A DNA stretch of 64,000 nt, from NCBI RefSeq assembly GCF_014279975.1, contig NZ_CP047936.1:620001-684000 (forward strand), read 5' to 3'. A model generated the notes under the pieces. It did not search any database. It saw only the letters and a program-made list of their open reading frames with translations, and was not told where the DNA came from. This document shows positions 59,108-64,000 of this stretch, one piece after another. The position numbers and the translations under genes were made by a program. Source of the DNA: Synechococcus sp. BIOS-U3-1. GTDB taxonomy: Bacteria > Cyanobacteriota > Cyanobacteriia > PCC-6307 > Cyanobiaceae. The first letter of the stretch is position 1; every line of letters begins with the position of its first letter.

Positions 59108-59805
59108 AGCCTGGCGATGCTGAAGCCGTTGAACAGTTGTTCAACGATGCTGCGCCCAGTTACGACAAGTTGAACGACTGGCTCAGTCTCGGGCTGCATC
59201 GCCAATGGAAGCGAGAGATGGTGCTGCAGCTCTCGCCACAGCCAGGAGAGCAATGGTTGGATCTTTGTTGTGGGACGGGTGACTTAGCCCTCTCTTTGGC
59301 TCGCCGTTTGCGCCCTGGAGGACACGTGATTGGTGTGGATGCGGCCGCTGCACCTCTCGCGATTGCGGACCAACGATCGGCGCGCGAACCCTGGCTGCCG
59401 GTGCAATGGCAGCAGGGTGATGCTCTGAATCTGGAGATGCCGGATGCCTGTGCCGATGGGGCGTTGATGGCCTATGGATTACGAAATCTTGCCGACCCAG
59501 CTGCGGGCCTCATGGAGCTTCGGCGCGTGCTGCGTGATGGGGGCCGGGCCGGTCTGCTGGATTTCAACCGACTGCCCTCTGGCACTGCTGCGGCTGTGTT
59601 CCAACGCACTTACCTGCGCAGAGTGGTGGTTCCGATTGCATCTCGGGTTGGTCTTGCTGAGCACTACGCCTATCTGGAGGAGAGCCTCAAGCGTTTTCCC
59701 GACGGAGCCGCTCAGCAGCAGCTGGCTCTCGATGCCGGTTTCCGCGAAGCCTGCCATCGCCCAGTAGCAGGAGGGCTGATGGGCCTTCTCATCGTTTGGG
59801 CCTGA
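59104..59805 (+). CDS. menG: Demethylnaphthoquinone (phylloquinone) methyltransferase, UbiE/MenG type
   Basis: 233 residues, TTG 59104. SAM-dependent methyltransferase: AAPSYDKLNDWLSLGLHRQWKR, motif I WLDLCCGTGDLALSLA, VIGVDAAAAPL, and DGALMAYGLRNLADP. In cyanobacteria this family makes the last methylation of phylloquinone for photosystem I. Start chosen for the 4-base overlap with the upstream membrane protein. Confidence 0.94.
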   Translation: MKPGDAEAVEQLFNDAAPSYDKLNDWLSLGLHRQWKREMVLQLSPQPGEQWLDLCCGTGDLALSLARRLRPGGHVIGVDAAAAPLAIADQRSAREPWLPVQWQQGDALNLEMPDACADGALMAYGLRNLADPAAGLMELRRVLRDGGRAGLLDFNRLPSGTAAAVFQRTYLRRVVVPIASRVGLAEHYAYLEESLKRFPDGAAQQQLALDAGFREACHRPVAGGLMGLLIVWA

Positions 59806-59890
59806 ACCATTCATCCTTCGACGCACCTCGCTTGCGACAAGCGAGACCGATGAACTATGAAGGAATGATTAAGAAGCGGGGGAGAAACGT

Positions 59891-60238
59891 ATGGCCTTTC
59901 CGTTGCCGTCTCTGCTGTCCTCCATCGAGGATCTGCTAGATGAAGTCCAGTGGCTGGATGGAATGATCCTGGTCACTGACTCACAGAAGGCCACCTTCGT
60001 TTCGTTCTCTCAGGTGGATCCGGTTCTGCGCCGGCTGCGCTCTCGCCCCAGGGGTGCGGAGGTGGCTGAAAAGCTCTGCATGTCGCTGCTAGAGACCCAC
60101 GGCAAAGGGGCTAGTAAACCGGTCCTGGTTTTTCAGGGTGATGGCAGTTTCTGGTTGGGCACGATGGGCCCAGGGCGTAGTCATCCCCATCGCCATCACG
60201 CGATCGCCCATCTGCGCCGCTGCCTTTCCCTGAGCTGA
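59891..60238 (+). CDS. Conserved-type hypothetical protein
   Basis: 115 residues, ATG 59891. Small alpha/beta protein without membrane segments; features include [40 protein letters not shown] and a His-rich [15 protein letters not shown] end. No family recognised. Single gene between menG and glyQ. Confidence 0.68.
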   Translation: MAFPLPSLLSSIEDLLDEVQWLDGMILVTDSQKATFVSFSQVDPVLRRLRSRPRGAEVAEKLCMSLLETHGKGASKPVLVFQGDGSFWLGTMGPGRSHPHRHHAIAHLRRCLSLS

Positions 60239-60291
60239 GCTGCCGAGGCGGCTCTGACGCGAGAATGCATCGGATTGGCTCCAGCGCACGG

Positions 60292-61197
60292 ATGCATTTT
60301 CAAGACATCATCAGCACTCTTAACCGTTTCTGGTCCGAGCAGGGGTGCCTGCTGCTGCAGCCTTACGACACGGAAAAGGGCGCAGGAACGATGAGTCCGC
60401 ACACGGTGCTCCGAGCGATCGGGCCTGAGCCCTGGGCCGTGGCTTATCCCGAGCCTTGTCGCCGCCCCACTGATGGTCGCTACGGCGACAATCCCAATCG
60501 AGCCCAGCACTATTTCCAGTACCAGGTGCTGATCAAACCTTCGCCGGATGGCATCCAGGAGACCTATCTCGCTTCGCTGGAAGCGATGGGTATTCGAGCT
60601 GCTGATCACGACATCCGCTTCGTGGAAGACAACTGGGAGTCGCCCACCCTCGGGGCCTGGGGCGTGGGCTGGGAGGTGTGGCTCGATGGCATGGAGGTGA
60701 CCCAGTTCACCTATTTCCAGCAGTGCGGCGGCATCGATTGCAAGCCGGTGTCGATTGAGATCACCTACGGGCTTGAGCGTTTGGCGATGTACTTGCAGGA
60801 CGTGGAGAGCATCTGGGATCTGAGTTGGAATTCCGACCGCAGTTATGGCGATATCTGGCTTCCTTTTGAGAAAGGACAGTGCCATTTCAACTTTGAGGCC
60901 TCTAACCCTGAGCGCCTCAAGCAGTTGTTCGCGATCTATGAAGCGGAAGCCGCTGATCTCATTGAGAAAAATCTGCCTGCGCCGGCCTTGGACTTCGTGC
61001 TCAAGTGCAGCCATACCTTCAACCTGCTTGAGGCTCGTGGGGTGATCTCGGTGACGGAGCGCACGGCCACGATTGGCCGTATTCGCAACCTGGCGCGCAA
61101 GGTCGCGGAGGCCTGGCTGGCTGAGCGCGAAGCGCTGGGATTTCCGTTACTTGAACAGCCCGCCGCCGCTGCTGCTGCAACCACCACCGCTGTCTGA
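60292..61197 (+). CDS. glyQ: Glycyl-tRNA synthetase alpha subunit
   Basis: 301 residues from ATG 60292 ([19 protein letters not shown], the usual start); ATG 60265 is in frame but gives an unusual extension. Motif 2 [30 protein letters not shown], and [19 protein letters not shown] are hallmark segments. It pairs with GlyS (elsewhere) to charge tRNA-Gly. Confidence 0.98.
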   Translation: MHFQDIISTLNRFWSEQGCLLLQPYDTEKGAGTMSPHTVLRAIGPEPWAVAYPEPCRRPTDGRYGDNPNRAQHYFQYQVLIKPSPDGIQETYLASLEAMGIRAADHDIRFVEDNWESPTLGAWGVGWEVWLDGMEVTQFTYFQQCGGIDCKPVSIEITYGLERLAMYLQDVESIWDLSWNSDRSYGDIWLPFEKGQCHFNFEASNPERLKQLFAIYEAEAADLIEKNLPAPALDFVLKCSHTFNLLEARGVISVTERTATIGRIRNLARKVAEAWLAEREALGFPLLEQPAAAAAATTTAV

Positions 61198-61235
61198 TTG
61201 CGGGGGAACCCTCGTTCCAACTCCGATCGTGCTGA

Positions 61236-63158
61236 ATGAAACCGGTTTTCAGTGCCGGGTTGTTGCTGTTCATGGCCTGCATCGGGTCGGCCTGTGTCAG
61301 CTCCTCAGAGCAGTGGCTGAGCCTGGTGGCGGTTCTGGTCGGCGGACTGGCTGTCTGGGGGCGAGCCTTTCATCGGCCGAAAAAGGCCATGGCGGCTCTC
61401 GCTTTGATGCTCTGTCTGGTCTGCGCTCGCTGTGGAACTGGCGCCATGCCTCAGCCTCAGCCAGGCGATCCCAGCCTGCTCATTCCTCCTGATGGCAAGC
61501 CTTTCGTGGTGCGCCTGGTGGGCCGCATCCACGCTGACGCTGCTGTGACGAACGGTCGCTGCCGTTCGTTGCTGGAGGTCAGCAGCCTTAATGGCCAGGT
61601 CAGTCGAGGGCGAACGGAGCTGACACTCGATCCCTGTACGACCCCTTTGCTGACTGGGTCTTGGCTTGAGGTTCAGGGAGAACTGCGCCGTCCTCAACCT
61701 GCCTCCCACCCACTGTTGGCGAGTGGTGATGAGCGATTGGCTCTGCAGCGAACTTGGAGTCGTCTGCGCACTGATGCCATTCAAGTGTTCCGGCAAGACT
61801 GGACCCCACTGGCTAATGCACGCCGAACCATTGCTCAGCGCTTCACTGATCTCGCTGGAGAGCAGTCAGGTGGCTTGCTCGCGGCTCTGGTGCTTGGAGG
61901 TGCCCAGGTGTCCTTGCCGCAAAGCCTGCGCGATGGATTCCGGGTGGCTGGCCTATCGCATGCCTTGGCGGCTTCTGGATTTCACCTATCTGTGCTGCTG
62001 GGCAGCACACTCGCTTGCGCCAAGACGTTGCCTGCGGCCTTGAGGATTGCTGCGGGGAGTGGCGCTATGGCTTTGTTTCTCGCCCTTACGGGTGCGCAGC
62101 CATCCGTGGTGCGCGCGGTGTTGATGGGTGCAGCGGCACTGCTAATTGGTGAAAGCGGACATCGCAGTCGCCCGCTAGAGGTGCTCCTGGTCACGCTGGT
62201 GCTGATGCTGCTGGTGCATCCGGCATGGGGGCGTTTCATCGGCTTTCAGTTCAGCGCCGCGGCGACGGCCGGCTTGGTGATTTCGGCAGGCTCTCTGGAG
62301 CAATGGTTTGTGCAGCACTGGCCCCAGTGTTTGCATCGATTGGCTCCGGCGCTTTCGATTCCCCTTGCTGCTCTGTTCTGGACCTTGCCACTGCAATTGC
62401 TGTATTTCGGCGCAGCGCCTCTTTATGCATTAGTCAGCAACCTGCTTGCTGCTCCGTTGCTAGCTCCACTCACGCTGGCCGCCATGGCACTGGCTGTGAT
62501 GGTGTTGCTGCTGCCGGCTGCTCTGAGCGCTGCTCTGTTGCCTTGGTTGATCTGGCCTGTGCAGCAGTTGAGTTGGTGGCTGATCAGTTTGGTGCACTGG
62601 ATCAGTCAGTGGCCAGGGGCTCAGATGCTCACAGGGCCGGTGCATCCCCTGCTTGTGTTGTTGTTTGCTCTGGGGCTGCTCCCCTGGCTGATGCCCGCTA
62701 CGCAGCGCTGGCGCGGTCTGTCGTTGTTGTGGCTTGTGTTGGCGGTGTGCCTGCAGGTTCGGGTTCAGCTTCGGGATGACTTGATTCGTGTGGAGCAGTG
62801 GGGACGCCAGTGGTTGGTGCTGCGCCACCGAGGTCGGGCGGCCATGTTGAGCAGCCATGGCGATGACCTCAGTTGCCGAATCGCGACACGACTGAGTCAT
62901 GGGCTTGGTCATCAACGGCTTGATTGGATTGCGGTCCTCGACCCGGTGGGTACGGATCAGCAGGTGTGTTGGAACGTATTGGCGCACACGCTTGAAGTGG
63001 AACAGAGAGGACGGTTCCCCCTCACTCCAGGGCAGCGTCTGCAGAGCGATGGACTGAGTGTTGGCGTCGCTGACCAGCGGGGCCGCATGTTGACAGTCCG
63101 CTTTGGAACTCGAGTTCAACGACTACGTCGCAGCAATCTTCGCCCCCAATCGGGCTGA
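61236..63158 (+). CDS. comEC: ComEC/Rec2 DNA-uptake channel, short form
   Basis: 640 residues, ATG 61236. N-terminal helices, OB-fold-like DUF4131 region about 90-200, then competence domain helices with the core LAASGFHLSVLLGS about 245-258. C-terminal about 110 residues resemble only a remnant of the metallo-beta-lactamase domain (LVLRHRGRAAMLSS, LDWIAVLDPVGTD) without HxHxDH metal ligands. It is the inner-membrane pore that brings single-stranded DNA into the cytosol in natural transformation. It joins the pilin clusters to a likely uptake system. Confidence 0.9.
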   Translation: MKPVFSAGLLLFMACIGSACVSSSEQWLSLVAVLVGGLAVWGRAFHRPKKAMAALALMLCLVCARCGTGAMPQPQPGDPSLLIPPDGKPFVVRLVGRIHADAAVTNGRCRSLLEVSSLNGQVSRGRTELTLDPCTTPLLTGSWLEVQGELRRPQPASHPLLASGDERLALQRTWSRLRTDAIQVFRQDWTPLANARRTIAQRFTDLAGEQSGGLLAALVLGGAQVSLPQSLRDGFRVAGLSHALAASGFHLSVLLGSTLACAKTLPAALRIAAGSGAMALFLALTGAQPSVVRAVLMGAAALLIGESGHRSRPLEVLLVTLVLMLLVHPAWGRFIGFQFSAAATAGLVISAGSLEQWFVQHWPQCLHRLAPALSIPLAALFWTLPLQLLYFGAAPLYALVSNLLAAPLLAPLTLAAMALAVMVLLLPAALSAALLPWLIWPVQQLSWWLISLVHWISQWPGAQMLTGPVHPLLVLLFALGLLPWLMPATQRWRGLSLLWLVLAVCLQVRVQLRDDLIRVEQWGRQWLVLRHRGRAAMLSSHGDDLSCRIATRLSHGLGHQRLDWIAVLDPVGTDQQVCWNVLAHTLEVEQRGRFPLTPGQRLQSDGLSVGVADQRGRMLTVRFGTRVQRLRRSNLRPQSG

Positions 63159-63213
63159 TTGCTCATGGTGTGAGAGGGCTGCCTACTAAAGTGATAATGC
63201 GCTTTGAGCGCTT

Positions 63214-63300
63214 GGAGAGGTGGCAGAGCCCGGTTGAATGCGCACGACTCGAAATCGTGTAGGGGTAACACCCTCGTGGGTTCGAATCCCACCCTCTCCG
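63214..63300 (+). tRNA. trnS: tRNA-Ser (anticodon CGA)
   Basis: 87 nt with long variable arm. Acceptor stem GGAGAGG / CCTCTCC (63214-63220, 63293-63299) and discriminator G. Anticodon stem CACGA / TCGTG around loop CTCGAAA gives anticodon CGA (reads UCG). T-arm GTGGGTTCGAATCCCAC. CCA is not encoded. An integrase gene begins 172 bp downstream, so its 3' end is the likely attachment site of an island. Confidence 0.97.
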
Positions 63301-63413
63301 TTTTTAGTAAGTCCTTGTAGGTTCCGTGTCGCCCCAAACCCGTTGCGGTAAGGGACTTTTTGATGCCTGGTTGTCTCGAATAGTCGCATAAAACACCAGG
63401 GTGTCTCGCGGAT

Positions 63414-63465
63414 GTGTTGTTGGATTTGGGGGTTGTGTTGTTGGATAAAATCGGTGTTGTTGGAT
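63414..63465. repeat. Three 12-bp direct repeats before an integrase gene
   Basis: GTGTTGTTGGAT at 63414-63425, 63435-63446 and 63454-63465, identical, spaced about 20 bp (21 and 19). The last ends 7 bp before the integrase ATG. About two helical turns apart, all on one face: typical layout of binding sites for an integrase arm domain, excisionase or repressor. Confidence 0.85.
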
Positions 63466-63472
63466 TTCTGAG

Positions 63473-64000
63473 ATGTCCCTCTCTGACTCGCAAGTCAAGG
63501 CAGAGAAGGCAGGACAAGGAAGAAGGAGTGTCTCTGTTGGAAACTCTCTGATTCTGGTTATCGAATCAGAATCCAGAGGAGGTGGAAAGTCCTTTGAGGG
63601 ACGTATGAGGTTCCCTCCTGGGCGCAAGGGCAAGCAGGTTCCCGTGCGGATTGGTGTCTATGGAAAAGGTCTTGGGAAGTGGTCTCTCAGGGAGGCAAGG
63701 GATGAATGGGACCGCATCAAGACTTGGAGCAGGGAGACAGGCAGAGACCCCAGGGAACTGAAAAAGGAAGAACAGCAGGACAAGGTTCAGCAGTCCTCAG
63801 GTCCGACCTTCGAGCAGGCATGTGAGTCCTATCTCTCCAACTCAACGGCAAAAGAGAGAACCAAGCAGAACTACCGAAATGTCTTGTGGAACCAGGTGCT
63901 TCCAAGGTTTGGGGCAGAAACTCCTGTTGAGCACCTCTCTTGGGACCACAAAGGAGAAGGAGGGAAGAAGGGACGGGAACTGGTGATGGATTACTTCCGT
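63473..64000 (+). CDS. Tyrosine-type integrase, N-terminal part (cut by window end)
   Basis: 176 codons open from ATG 63473 to the last base without a stop. The N-terminus has an arm-type DNA-binding pattern (MRFPPGRKGKQVPVRIGVYG, GKWSLREARDEWDRIKTW) and then a core-binding domain start (PTFEQACESYLSN, KERTKQNYRNVLWNQVLPRFG). This is the order of P4/phage-type integrases; the catalytic domain lies beyond the window. It sits directly after tRNA-Ser, the classic position for an island integrase. Confidence 0.85.
   Translation, partial: MSLSDSQVKAEKAGQGRRSVSVGNSLILVIESESRGGGKSFEGRMRFPPGRKGKQVPVRIGVYGKGLGKWSLREARDEWDRIKTWSRETGRDPRELKKEEQQDKVQQSSGPTFEQACESYLSNSTAKERTKQNYRNVLWNQVLPRFGAETPVEHLSWDHKGEGGKKGRELVMDYFR

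Noticed and set aside
60196-61014. 272-codon frame opposite glyQ
   Set aside because: Antisense to an unmistakable glyQ; no start signal or domain.
62460-63119. 219-codon frame opposite comEC
   Set aside because: Gln/His/Pro-rich shadow frame of a membrane protein gene.
63414-63465. CRISPR array
   Set aside because: Only three 12-bp repeats with spacers of 7-9 bp; far too short for a CRISPR, and no cas genes are present.

Overview
The window reads as chromosome of a marine picocyanobacterium, most likely a Synechococcus of the oceanic (subcluster 5.1-like) group. Evidence for this is the chlorophyll synthase (ChlG), a membrane-anchored phycobilisome linker of the CpcL type, phytyl-naphthoquinone methyltransferase, the cyanobacterial-type pyruvate dehydrogenase E2, several small proteins typical of cyanobacteria (YlqD-like, DUF2862, DUF4079), frequent GTG/TTG starts and tight 4-base gene overlaps. 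Most of the backbone is moderately GC-rich. A few stretches are visibly AT-richer: about 10.7-12.9 kb, 16.2-17.1 kb, 27.6-36.7 kb and 49.5-54.7 kb.

Layout. 0-6.5 kb: acyl-CoA synthetase (5' cut), YlqD-like protein, PDH E2, an APC amino acid permease and queA. 6.5-10.3 kb, minus strand: sulfur amino acid genes cysK and two coupled cystathionine gamma-synthase-family genes. 10.4-12.9 kb: a loosely packed accessory stretch with small proteins, a DUF805-like protein, a candidate Yfr2-type small RNA and a possible broken mini-gene. 12.9-19.3 kb: rpsD, yidD, a glutaredoxin-like gene, murE, an alpha/beta hydrolase, a class V aminotransferase and a DUF4079 protein. 19.3-21.7 kb: a pentameric ligand-gated ion channel gene overlapping a urea/amide-type periplasmic binding protein gene. 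21.7-27.5 kb: nfu, mqo, a TVP38-type membrane protein, an SMR transporter, and a sulfatase translationally coupled to a Nif11-like gene.

27.6-41.0 kb is a type IV pilus/competence region. It holds a six-gene minus-strand pilin operon that includes a prepilin with a von Willebrand A domain, then lepA, a second pilin pair, a histidine kinase and response regulator whose genes run tail to tail and overlap, and a four-gene minor-pilin operon. comEC at 61-63 kb completes the DNA-uptake theme. 41-49.5 kb: a second histidine kinase, an ABC permease, trmH, an A-type Fe-S-carrier-like protein, an alkyltransferase-like protein, cpcL and rsmB. 49.5-54.7 kb is an integrase-bearing island of small unknown proteins, many of them exported, inserted between rsmB and a class A penicillin-binding protein. 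54.7-63.2 kb is housekeeping (PBP, chlG, hisF, menG/ubiE, glyQ, comEC). The window ends with tRNA-Ser(CGA), followed at once by the 5' part of another integrase with three 12-bp repeats ahead of it, so a second island starts here.

The most interesting item is the channel plus binding-protein pair (19.3-21.7 kb). No transporter permease or ATPase accompanies the urea-type binding protein. Its partner is instead a four-helix pentameric channel, which suggests a receptor-channel unit in which the soluble sensor gates, or feeds ligand to, an ion channel. All functional calls come from reading motifs by eye. No database search or folding calculation was run.
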